DNA of 10,977 nt, taken from Chloroflexia bacterium (GTDB lineage: Bacteria > Chloroflexota > Chloroflexia > Thermomicrobiales > UBA6265). The position numbers and the translations under genes were made by a program. The notes beneath the pieces are model-generated. The model ran no database searches and was not told where the DNA came from. It saw nothing but the letters and a program-made list of their open reading frames with translations. The DNA is taken from positions 1-10,977 of the forward strand of contig JACCYX010000050.1 in the NCBI GenBank assembly GCA_013696265.1. The letters are read 5' to 3'. Below, one piece after another: positions 1 to 5,782 of the stretch; position 1 is the first letter of the stretch, and each line of letters opens with the position of its first letter.

Positions 1-824
1 CGCGCGCCTATGAACTGATGGTCATTCTGCTGCCAGAGCTAGCCGAAGATGACCTCAGCGGCGCGTCCGATCGCGTCTCGAAGTACATCACCGATGCGTC
101 CGGCGCGATCAAGGAAACGCTTTCCGACTCCCCGTGGGGACGCCGGCGCCTGGCCTACACGATCCGGTTCAACGGCCAGGACTACCGGGATGGCAATTAT
201 GTCATTTGGCACTTCGATCTTGAACCTTCCCGGATGACCGAGATCGAACGCGAACTCAAGCTCGACACCCGTGTCATGCGCTACCTAGTGGTTCACGATG
301 ATCCCAAGTGGGGGTCCCCGAACGAGGGCAACCAGCCGCCGCCGGGTTCAGAAGACGAGCGCGACGGGTTCCGGCCGCGCGACGGTTCGCGTCGGCCCGA
401 AGGGTCCCGGCGGCCTGATGGTCCCCGACGACCGGATGGTCCACGGCGGCCGGAAGGTGAAACCCGACCGGCGCCAGTCGCCGCCGATGCGTCAGCCGCA
501 ACCGACGCTCCAGCCTCCGATGCGGCTATGACCCCGTCGGAAACCGTTGCGTCGGCTGACGACTCCGTGGTCACGACCGACCAATCCGTCACCACAACCG
601 ATGAAGTGCCGGATGTTCCTGAAACGGTTGTCGGAACCTCGGGCGAAGCCCTCGATGTCGACGCGGCGCCAGACGAAGCAGCATCTGTCGCGCCGGAACC
701 GGGCGCGAGCGGCGAGGAAACCACCGCGGTCGTCGCCGACACCACCGGCGCAGGGGTCGAAGCCCCGGTTGACGAAGTCGCTGGCGACACTCCATCCGAC
801 GAATCCGAGTCAGACGAGAAATAG
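1..824 (+). CDS. rpsF: 30S ribosomal protein S6 with long C-terminal extension (5' partial)
   Basis: Ribosomal protein S6 binds 16S rRNA in the 30S platform as a heterodimer with S18. The frame is open to the left edge: codons before the ATG at 18 read R-A-Y-E-L, matching the usual S6 start (M-x-x-Y-E-L-M-V-I), so the true start lies just outside the window and ATG 18 is internal. Counting from that ATG, residues 1-96 form the S6 core, with the typical WGRRRLAY segment at 40-47 and a YVIWHFDLEP strand at 61-70. S6 normally ends near residue 100. Here about 170 further residues follow: a hexapeptide repeat rich in Arg and Pro (122-147), then an Ala/Thr/Val/Asp/Glu tail (151-268) with 29 acidic residues and one basic residue, the final Lys. 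The extension looks disordered. The stop overlaps the ribosome binding site of ssb, which indicates one operon with ssb and rpsR. Confidence 0.95.
   Translation, partial: RAYELMVILLPELAEDDLSGASDRVSKYITDASGAIKETLSDSPWGRRRLAYTIRFNGQDYRDGNYVIWHFDLEPSRMTEIERELKLDTRVMRYLVVHDDPKWGSPNEGNQPPPGSEDERDGFRPRDGSRRPEGSRRPDGPRRPDGPRRPEGETRPAPVAADASAATDAPASDAAMTPSETVASADDSVVTTDQSVTTTDEVPDVPETVVGTSGEALDVDAAPDEAASVAPEPGASGEETTAVVADTTGAGVEAPVDEVAGDTPSDESESDEK
381..458 (+). repeat. In-frame 18-bp repeat encoding [D/E]-G-[S/P]-R-R-P in rpsF
   Basis: Four consecutive 18-nt units encode DGSRRP, EGSRRP, DGPRRP and DGPRRP, followed by a partial EG. Synonymous codons vary between units (cgt/cgg/cga for Arg, ccc/cct/ccg/cca for Pro), so the repeat is kept at the protein level rather than being a fresh DNA duplication. 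It forms a basic linker between the S6 core and its acidic tail. Confidence 0.85.
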
Positions 825-833
825 GAGTATCGA

Positions 834-1319
834 ATGAGTATTGCGAAGGCAACCGTAGTCGGCAACCTCGGGGGCGATCCGGAAACGCGATACACGCCGT
901 CAGGCGCCATGAATGTGCGATTCTCCGTCGCCTCGTCCCGGCGCTATCGTGACTCGTCTGGCCAGGATCAGGAAAAGACTACCTGGTTCCGTGTAACGGC
1001 ATGGGGTCGGCTGGCGGAGACGATCGACGGCCTCGTTCAGCGCGGCTTCGTCAGCAAGGGTCGGCAGGTCTACGTCGAAGGGCGCATCGAACTCTCCGAG
1101 TGGACGGGCAATGACGGCGAGAAGCGGGCCTCACTTGAAGTCAATGCTACCGAGTTCCAACTCGTCGGCAACCGGCCTGATGGTCAAGGCCAGGGCGAGG
1201 GCGGCGGGTATTCCAGCGGCGCCAATTCCGGCGGAAACACCGGTGGCGGCGGCCGGCGCGAATCCGTCGATGACAGTTCATCGTCCCGGGAATCCAACTT
1301 CGACGACGTTCCTTTCTAG
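834..1319 (+). CDS. ssb: Single-stranded DNA-binding protein
   Basis: SSB coats single-stranded DNA during replication, recombination and repair, and recruits partner proteins through its C-terminal tip. The 161-residue length is normal. Residues 1-112 are the OB fold: an N-terminal KATVVGNLGGDPETRYTPSG strand-loop, the conserved TTWFRVTAWGRLAE segment at 49-62, and YVEGRIELSEW at 80-90. Residues 113-150 are a Gly/Ser/Asn-rich flexible linker. The protein ends NFDDVPF, a clear version of the acidic DDDIPF tip that binds partner proteins. The start at ATG 834 is fixed by a TAGGAG Shine-Dalgarno at 822-827 that overlaps the rpsF stop, implying translational coupling. The rpsF-ssb-rpsR order is the classical bacterial arrangement. 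Confidence 0.97.
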   Translation: MSIAKATVVGNLGGDPETRYTPSGAMNVRFSVASSRRYRDSSGQDQEKTTWFRVTAWGRLAETIDGLVQRGFVSKGRQVYVEGRIELSEWTGNDGEKRASLEVNATEFQLVGNRPDGQGQGEGGGYSSGANSGGNTGGGGRRESVDDSSSSRESNFDDVPF

Positions 1320-1362
1320 CATCGGCTGTTTCCAGAATTTATAAACAGAAAGGACATGAACC

Positions 1363-1764
1363 ATGTCGGACAACACCCAGGATCGAGACAATCGCGGACT
1401 GCGACCCGAAGGCGAAGGCCGACCCGGCGGATCGCGCTTCGGTGGACCTCAAGGCCAGCGGCCCGGCGGTGGCGGTGAAGGCGAAGGGGGAGGACGGCGA
1501 CCCGGCGGCAGCGGTGGACGGCGGCCCTCCGGTGGCCGGTACACGCCCCGGCGCAAGGTGTCAGCATTCGCCGTCGACAACATCCAGCATGTGGACTACA
1601 AGGATCTCGCCCGGCTTCGCCGTCACGTGGGCGAACGCGGCAAGATCGAGCCGCGGCGCAAGATGGGCACCAGCGCCAAGCACCAGCGTTCCCTGACCGT
1701 GGCGATCAAGCGGGCCCGCTACATGGCCCTGCTGCCGTTCACCGGTCCCAACGAACGCGGCTAA
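1363..1764 (+). CDS. rpsR: 30S ribosomal protein S18, cysteine-free form with Gly/Arg-rich N-terminal extension
   Basis: S18 binds the 30S platform with S6. The core spans about residues 62-127 and includes VDYKDLARLRRHVGERGKI (77-95), the KHQRSLTVAIKRARYMALLPF region (106-126) and the canonical ending. The usual zinc-site cysteines in VCxFC and GNCAKHQ are replaced: the protein reads VSAFA (66-70) and GTSAKHQ (102-108) and contains no Cys. This is the C-minus, zinc-independent type known for several ribosomal proteins. About 60 N-terminal residues precede the core, rich in Gly, Arg and Pro, against typically 10-20 in other S18 proteins. ATG 1363 has an AAAGGA Shine-Dalgarno at 1349-1354; an ATG at 1356 is out of frame. 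The 43-nt gap from ssb includes a short AT-rich stretch (1336-1346). rplI, the frequent next gene, is absent. Confidence 0.96.
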   Translation: MSDNTQDRDNRGLRPEGEGRPGGSRFGGPQGQRPGGGGEGEGGGRRPGGSGGRRPSGGRYTPRRKVSAFAVDNIQHVDYKDLARLRRHVGERGKIEPRRKMGTSAKHQRSLTVAIKRARYMALLPFTGPNERG

Positions 1765-1819
1765 ACCAGGAGATCGGCGGTTCGGCGCTCCTCGCCCGTC
1801 CGCCTGGTCATCGACGAGT

Positions 1820-1861
1820 ACGGCGCGCCTTGGTTCCAGCATTCTGGAGGGCGCGCCGTTT
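1820..1861 (+). terminator. Factor-independent terminator candidate after rpsR
   Basis: A perfect 10-bp GC-rich stem (acggcgcgcc at 1820-1829 with ggcgcgccgt at 1850-1859) is extended inward by tccag/ctgga (1835-1839 with 1844-1848) around a CATT loop, leaving a small bulge. A short T run (1859-1861) follows. It lies 56 nt after the rpsR stop and before the next gene, so it plausibly ends the rpsF-ssb-rpsR transcript. The T tract is short, so efficiency is uncertain. A weaker pairing (accagg 1765-1770 with cctggt 1803-1808) lies between the stop and this hairpin. Confidence 0.6.
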
Positions 1862-1946
1862 CCGTGACTGGCACGGAGCGGGCCCGGCGCCTGGCGCATC
1901 GCGGCACTTCGGCTCTAACCCATGTGGAACGAGGTCGACATCCTTC

Positions 1947-3467
1947 ATGAAACCGAACCAGAACCGTTTCGATTCAATCAGGGACCGAATCGGGAGGGGT
2001 ACGTCGTCGTCCGCCGCGTCGGCACAACGGAGAAGCCGCCGCGACCAGGAAGCGCGGTACCAGCGGCTCTTCCTGCTATCGATGATTGGCCTGGCGGGCG
2101 TGATCGTGCTCATTCTCGTGGGCGGCAGCGTCTATGAATACGTGGTCAAGCCGAACGCCGTCATCGCCGAAGTCAACGGTCATGAAATCCGTCGCCGCGA
2201 GTACTGGAAATATCAATCGATCGTGCTCTACAACCAGGCGCGCACCTACGAATCGTTTGCCGTGCAAACCCAGGGCGACCAGCAACAGCAGTTTCTCCAG
2301 TTTGCCGCCAGCTTCGATGCCCAGCGCGACGACGTGTGGGGAAGCACCGATGTGAGCAGCGCCACCGTCCAGCAGATGGTCGAAGACCAGCTCTTCCTGG
2401 ACGGCGCCGAGTCGCTCGGGATCATGGTGACCGATGAAGAGGCGGAACGGTACGCGCTCAACCAGTTCGCCCCGCCTGATGCCCCCCTCCTCACGCCCCA
2501 GACATCGCCGACCTTGATTCCGGAACGCGCCGTGGTCGCCACGCAAACCGCCGAGGCGTTGGCGACGCAACAATCGCTCGCGCTCGGCACCCCGGAGGCC
2601 TCGCCGGTTTCCGGGACACCCCAGGCGACTCCGGTCACGAGTGCCGGCACGCCAATGGCCACACCCGTCACGGACGACGCGGCGGCTTCGCCCGCGGCGA
2701 CGCCAAATTTGCGGGATTCGCTCCAGGCCGCCGAGGCCGAGTACGGCATCTTCCAGGAGAATGTGTTCGAAGACGCCAACCTCTCGGAGGACGACTACAT
2801 TCGGCTCTGGGCCAGGCCCCAACTCGTGCGCGAGCGGGTGGTTCACGAGGTGACGAGCCAGGTGCCGCAAACGGCCGAGCTAGTCAACGCCCAGCACATT
2901 CTCGTCGCCACCGAAGACCTCGCGAACCAGTTGTACGAGCAGGCGACGAGCGGCGCCGATTTCGGCGCCCTCGCCCGCGCCAACTCGACCGACACGGCCA
3001 CCGCCGCGACCGGCGGCCAGCTTGGCTGGTTCACCCGGCTAGAAGTCGATCCCGCCCTGGCCGGGGCCGCCTTCGCGCTCGAGCCCGGCCAAATCAGCGA
3101 ACCGATTGAAACCGAGTACGGTTGGCAAGTCGTCAAGGTGAACGACACCGACGAAGACCGGCCGCTCTCCGACACCCAATACCAACTGGCGACGACCGAG
3201 GCGATCGACGCCTGGGTCGAGGAACAGCGTGCGCAAGCCGACATTTCGTCCGACTACGAAACGACGCCGACTGAGACCCCAGGTGCCTTCGTGCCGCCCG
3301 CCGGGGCGCCGACCCCGATCCCGGCGACGCCGATTCCCGCCTCACCGACGGCGGAACCGCCAATTGTGGGACCGCAGCCCGCCGTGCCCGGTTCGCCCGC
3401 CGCCTCACCCGTTGCGACGGGGAACGCTACGCCGGTCGCGACGCCAACGCCGGCCGCGGTGGGCTAA
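1947..3467 (+). CDS. Membrane-anchored parvulin-type peptidyl-prolyl cis-trans isomerase (SurA/PrsA-like)
   Basis: This is a probable foldase for exported proteins, catalysing prolyl cis-trans isomerisation outside the membrane. From ATG 1947 the product is 506 residues: a basic N-terminus (1-40), one membrane segment (about 41-60, LFLLSMIGLAGVIVLILVGG), and a SurA-N-like helical region (70-175). A Thr/Pro/Ala low-complexity insert (about 175-255) follows, then a second helical part. The parvulin domain is at 313-399, with NAQHILV, GADFGALARANS, GGQLGWF and EPGQISEPIETEYGWQVVKV. A Pro/Ala/Thr-rich tail fills 440-506. There is no lipobox Cys, so the anchor is an uncleaved helix with the C-terminus outside. 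The upstream ATG at 1830 lies inside the terminator hairpin and would add 39 residues without family character, so 1947 is preferred; a weak gagg (1931-1934) precedes it. The distal low-complexity tail may sit in the cell envelope. The substrate is unknown. Confidence 0.88.
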   Translation: MKPNQNRFDSIRDRIGRGTSSSAASAQRRSRRDQEARYQRLFLLSMIGLAGVIVLILVGGSVYEYVVKPNAVIAEVNGHEIRRREYWKYQSIVLYNQARTYESFAVQTQGDQQQQFLQFAASFDAQRDDVWGSTDVSSATVQQMVEDQLFLDGAESLGIMVTDEEAERYALNQFAPPDAPLLTPQTSPTLIPERAVVATQTAEALATQQSLALGTPEASPVSGTPQATPVTSAGTPMATPVTDDAAASPAATPNLRDSLQAAEAEYGIFQENVFEDANLSEDDYIRLWARPQLVRERVVHEVTSQVPQTAELVNAQHILVATEDLANQLYEQATSGADFGALARANSTDTATAATGGQLGWFTRLEVDPALAGAAFALEPGQISEPIETEYGWQVVKVNDTDEDRPLSDTQYQLATTEAIDAWVEEQRAQADISSDYETTPTETPGAFVPPAGAPTPIPATPIPASPTAEPPIVGPQPAVPGSPAASPVATGNATPVATPTPAAVG

Positions 3468-3480
3468 CCCGATCCGCCGG

Positions 3481-3500
3481 CCCGGACCGCCTGGTCCGGG
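3481..3500 (+). terminator. Hairpin after the parvulin gene, possible terminator
   Basis: A perfect 8-bp stem, cccggacc (3481-3488) with ggtccggg (3493-3500), closes a GCCT loop 14 nt after the parvulin stop. No T tract follows (next bases ttgacgg), so it could be a weak terminator, an mRNA-stabilising 3' hairpin, or an operator in front of the next gene. Confidence 0.4.
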
Positions 3501-3514
3501 TTGACGGACCGCTA

Positions 3515-3523
3515 TGGTATTCT
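3515..3523 (+). promoter_or_regulatory. Candidate extended -10 promoter for the 3580-4560 gene
   Basis: TGG-TATTCT matches the extended -10 pattern TGn-TATnnT. A start near 3530 would leave a leader of about 50 nt before the GTG at 3580. No good -35 lies at the right distance (TTGACG at 3501-3506 is too close), which is tolerated for extended -10 promoters. This is a pattern match only. Confidence 0.3.
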
Positions 3524-3579
3524 CGACCGACAAGTTCGCTACCGTTTGCGGATACGCGCAAGGATAGGAGACACCCTAC

Positions 3580-4560
3580 GTGTCCTCCAACGATCAATAC
3601 AACCGATCCAATCGTCAGCGGCAGGCGCCGGCTTCCGCGGATCCCACGTATGACGACGATGTCCTGTATGAGGACGAATGGGACATCAATAGCGAGAGTG
3701 CCGATCCGCCATCCCGGCGGCAGGTGCCCCGCAACCCCAATCCGGACCAGGCCGTTCGTCCCCGCTCGACGCCAGGCGCGCCGACCGTCGATGGAACCGC
3801 CGCCCAGCTCGATCGCCTGCGCCAGAACATCCGTCAATCGGCACGGCCGGCCACCGAGCCATCAAGAGGTCACTCCACGCGCCGACCACGACAGCAAGCC
3901 TCGCGTTTCGCGCCCGGCGGTGACGACCAGGTTCGTCGAGACGATCCCTACGTTGACGATCAGATCTATGAGGTGCCGGCTCCCTTGCGGACGGGCCGAT
4001 CCCGCCCCGCTACGACGACCTCGACCCGGCGGCAACCGGCGGCCCGTCCGTCTCACGCGGACCGGATTGACACCTCCGATGCCGAACCGTATGGAGAATA
4101 CGACGAATTCGACTACGAAGATGATTTCAGCGAGTACGACGCGCCACGTCGCCCCGCCCGGCAAGCCCGGCCTCGCCCACAGTTCACCATGCCCAACCTC
4201 TCCCGGCCAACCTTGCCGCCAGCAATCGCCAGGGCCGACCTGGTCAACGACGCGCCGGCCCTTGGCATCATCGGCATCGGGCTCGCCAGCCTCGCCGCCA
4301 TGGCGATCGTCGTCGCCAACCAGGCCGAGTCCCTCGCCCCGGAATTCGCCACACACGTCAGCGCGTCGGGAATCCTGGAAAGCTTCCGGGACTATTCCGC
4401 GCTCTGGAACCTGCCGCTCATGGCTGGCGCGTTCACGCTCATGAACATCATCATGGCCTGGTTCATTTCCCCGCTCGACCGCTTCGCGAGCCGGCTCGTG
4501 CTGGTGGGCGCCCTGGTGGCCCAATTTGTGGCCTGGGTCGCGATCTTCCGCATCCTGTAA
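3580..4560 (+). CDS. Uncharacterised membrane protein with long disordered N-terminal region
   Basis: I do not recognise a named family. The start is GTG 3580, supported by TAGGAG at 3565-3570 nine bases upstream. Residues 1-225 of 326 are polar and low in complexity, with patches of Asp/Glu/Tyr (21-38, 169-187) alternating with Arg/Pro/Gln/Thr stretches, so this part is probably disordered and cytoplasmic. Three hydrophobic helices follow at about 228-246, 277-296 and 305-323; the last reaches almost to the C-terminus, which ends FRIL. Between helices 1 and 2 is a short soluble loop (247-276). No catalytic or metal-binding motif is visible. The gene stands alone between a hairpin and a convergent terminator. 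The acidic-Tyr and Arg patches could mediate protein or nucleic acid contacts, but no function is assigned. Confidence 0.8.
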   Translation: MSSNDQYNRSNRQRQAPASADPTYDDDVLYEDEWDINSESADPPSRRQVPRNPNPDQAVRPRSTPGAPTVDGTAAQLDRLRQNIRQSARPATEPSRGHSTRRPRQQASRFAPGGDDQVRRDDPYVDDQIYEVPAPLRTGRSRPATTTSTRRQPAARPSHADRIDTSDAEPYGEYDEFDYEDDFSEYDAPRRPARQARPRPQFTMPNLSRPTLPPAIARADLVNDAPALGIIGIGLASLAAMAIVVANQAESLAPEFATHVSASGILESFRDYSALWNLPLMAGAFTLMNIIMAWFISPLDRFASRLVLVGALVAQFVAWVAIFRIL

Positions 4561-4583
4561 AGCAGCAATACATGGAGCAGGCT

Positions 4584-4608
4584 CGTAGGGTTGCCGAACT
4601 CGTCTCGG
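4584..4608 (+). repeat. 25-bp dispersed repeat, copy 1
   Basis: The 25 nt starting cgtagggttgccga are shared with 5716-5740 in the same orientation, differing at two positions. The flanks do not match. The 3' half can fold (ccga with tcgg). It lies 23 nt after the stop of the upstream membrane protein gene, which suggests a short intergenic palindromic (REP-like) element. Confidence 0.7.
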
Positions 4609-4663
4609 ACGCTGGGAGGCGGCAATTTCGATCCCGCCGTTCGCCACCCACCGGCGGACAACA

Positions 4664-4711
4664 GGATCGACCAATATGCGGGTCGCGGAGGCGCTGGTCG
4701 GGGGTCGATCC
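4664..4711. repeat. Perfect 9-bp inverted repeat with 30-bp spacer
   Basis: ggatcgacc (4664-4672) is exactly complementary to ggtcgatcc (4703-4711). The spacer is GC-rich and overlaps a competing stem (4691-4695 with 4714-4718), so alternative folds are possible. The function is unknown. Confidence 0.5.
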
Positions 4712-4774
4712 AGAGCGCAGCGTGGGATCCGCCCTTACGATTTCGCGAATTCCCGACGACCGCGCCTCGCAACA

Positions 4775-4817
4775 ACGAAGAATCCCCGTGGTCTCTCAGG
4801 CCACGGGGGTTCTTCGT
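4775..4817. terminator. Strong bidirectional terminator between convergent genes
   Basis: A 17-bp stem (4775-4791 with 4801-4817, one T-G wobble) closes a 9-nt loop. The core ccccgtgg/ccacgggg is GC-rich, and the outer part is A-rich on the left and T-rich on the right (ttcttcgt), so both strands give a terminator-like hairpin with U-containing descending arm. It sits between the plus-strand gene ending at 4560 and the minus-strand CoxM-like gene ending at 4836, as expected for a shared convergent terminator. Confidence 0.85.
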
Positions 4818-4835
4818 GGGCGGCATGCCAATCCA

Positions 4836-5690
4836 TTACCGGGACATCGCGGCTTCCAGCGCCCGCCTGGTGAGGACCTTGATGAGCTGGCTCCGATATT
4901 CCTCCGACGCGTAGGGATCGCCGTTGATTTCGAGTCCGTCGGCGGCGATTGACACGGCGGCGGCCAGCGAATCGGCATCGAAGGCTTTGCCGGCCAGCGC
5001 CGCCTCAGCCGCGGCGGCATGGGTCGGTTTGGAGGTTGCGCCGGTCACGACAATGGAGGCTTTCGACACGACGCCGCCCGCCGCTTCGATGGCGACCGCG
5101 ACTCCCACCACCGCGTAACCGCTCGCCGGGTGGGCGTGCTTCCTGTACGCCGAGCGCGCACCGTCAGCCGCCAGGGGCAGGATGACCCTCGTGATGATGT
5201 CGTCCGGCTCCAGCGAGGTGGTCCACAAGTCGACGAACAGGTCTTCGCCGTCGATCGTTCGTGGACCGGAGGAACCGGCAACCTCGACACGGCCGCCAAG
5301 GGCGAGGAACACAGCGGTCAGGTCGGCGGCGGGATCGTTGTGGGCCAGCGCGCCGCCGATCGTGCCGTGGGCCCGGACCTGCTGGTCCCCGATCACGTTG
5401 ATCGCCTCCGGAATGGCGGGAAACGCGTCGGCGATGCCCTCGGCGAACCGGAGTTCATCGTAGGTCGTCATCGCCCCGATTGTCGCCACCCCGTCGCCGA
5501 GGGTGACGCCCTTCAACTCCGCGACACGCGTCAGGTCCACCAGCATGGCCGGCGCCGCGAGCCGCAACTTCATCGCGGGAATCAGCGAGTGTCCCCCGGC
5601 CAGGATCTTCGCGTCTGGATGCTCGCCGAGCATGGCCACGGCCTCGGCGACGCTCGTCGCCCGGTGATACTCGAATGATGTTGGAAACAC
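4836..5690 (-). CDS. FAD-binding medium subunit of a molybdenum hydroxylase (CoxM-like, xanthine dehydrogenase family subunit M)
   Basis: The medium subunit of aerobic CO dehydrogenase/xanthine dehydrogenase-type enzymes holds FAD and moves electrons from the [2Fe-2S] subunit to an acceptor. From GTG 5690 the product is 284 residues, normal for the family. The N-terminal FAD_binding_5 domain starts FEYHRATSVAEAVAML and carries AGGHSLIPAMKLRLAAP (31-47), then GTIGGALAHNDPAAD (109-123), the two family FAD-binding signatures. The CO_deh_flav_C-like domain fills the C-terminal part (about 170-280). A GGAGG at 5696-5700, five bases from the GTG, fixes the start; the frame stays open to an ATG at 5765, but the extra 25 residues are translated from a dispersed repeat. 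It lies downstream of the CoxS-like gene. No coxL-type large subunit is present, so the substrate cannot be assigned: CO, purines, aldehydes and N-heterocycles all remain possible. Confidence 0.93.
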   Translation of the reverse strand: MFPTSFEYHRATSVAEAVAMLGEHPDAKILAGGHSLIPAMKLRLAAPAMLVDLTRVAELKGVTLGDGVATIGAMTTYDELRFAEGIADAFPAIPEAINVIGDQQVRAHGTIGGALAHNDPAADLTAVFLALGGRVEVAGSSGPRTIDGEDLFVDLWTTSLEPDDIITRVILPLAADGARSAYRKHAHPASGYAVVGVAVAIEAAGGVVSKASIVVTGATSKPTHAAAAEAALAGKAFDADSLAAAVSIAADGLEINGDPYASEEYRSQLIKVLTRRALEAAMSR

Positions 5691-5695
5691 GATCA

Positions 5696-5700
5696 CCTCC
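5696..5700 (-). promoter_or_regulatory. Shine-Dalgarno site setting the CoxM-like start
   Basis: On the minus strand GGAGG, within a longer GGGGGAGG, precedes the GTG at 5690-5688 by 5 nt. This is ideal spacing and argues for this start over the first GTG (5696-5694), which overlaps the site, and over ATG 5765. Confidence 0.75.
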
Positions 5701-5715
5701 CCCAATTTCGGGTTC

Positions 5716-5740
5716 CGTAGGGTTGCCGAGCTTGTCTCGG
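5716..5740 (+). repeat. 25-bp dispersed repeat, copy 2
   Basis: This is the second copy of the 4584-4608 element, with 23 of 25 positions identical and the same orientation. It lies in the 92-nt gap between the CoxS-like and CoxM-like genes. Here the hairpin is stronger (gccgag with ctcggc, 6 bp), so it would form a stem-loop in the coxS-coxM transcript. The gagcttgtc core resembles a dispersed palindrome I have seen in many environmental bacterial genomes; that similarity is from memory. Confidence 0.7.
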
Positions 5741-5782
5741 CCCGTTCGAACCAAACTCCTGCCAATCATCATGAAGGCCGTT

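Larger units (their letters stand above)
4561..4774. other. Non-coding convergent intergenic region with possible RNA structure
   Basis: No convincing gene lies in this part of the 275-bp gap; short open frames here look Arg-rich and unprotein-like. It contains one copy of the 25-bp dispersed repeat (4584-4608), small GC hairpins (ggcgg 4618-4622 with ccgcc 4634-4638; gcgct 4691-4695 with agcgc 4714-4718), the inverted repeat 4664-4711 and an 8-bp palindrome ttcgcgaa near 4743-4750. These could be parts of a structured 3' untranslated region, a decayed element or an unknown small RNA. Nothing in the sequence decides between these. Confidence 0.4.

Noticed and set aside
293..910. A 205-codon minus-strand frame opposite rpsF
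   Set aside because: It is a Ser/Ala/Thr/Gly-rich mirror of the low-complexity S6 tail and crosses the rpsF-ssb junction; no independent evidence supports it.
1336..1346. AT-rich TTTATAAA before rpsR as a possible -10 element
   Set aside because: No -35 at a suitable distance, and transcription from it would start at or inside the rpsR ribosome binding site. An AT-rich translation enhancer is a simpler reading.
1830..1946. A 39-residue N-terminal extension of the parvulin from ATG 1830
   Set aside because: The ATG lies inside the terminator hairpin of the preceding operon, and the added residues have no signal or family character. ATG 1947 directly precedes the basic segment and membrane helix.
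4664..4817. T-box-like leader suggested by gtgggatccgccc near 4721 followed by a terminator hairpin
   Set aside because: The match to the T-box consensus is imperfect, I cannot assign a specifier loop, and no plus-strand gene follows the terminator; the hairpin is fully explained as a convergent terminator.
4572..4952. Plus-strand open frames across the convergent gap
   Set aside because: They run through the repeat, the inverted repeat and the terminator and into the antisense of coxM, lack a binding site and have Arg-rich unstructured translations.
5691..5765. An upstream ATG start for the CoxM-like protein at 5765
   Set aside because: The extra residues are encoded by the dispersed repeat and its flanks, while an ideally spaced GGAGG precedes GTG 5690 and gives the normal family length.
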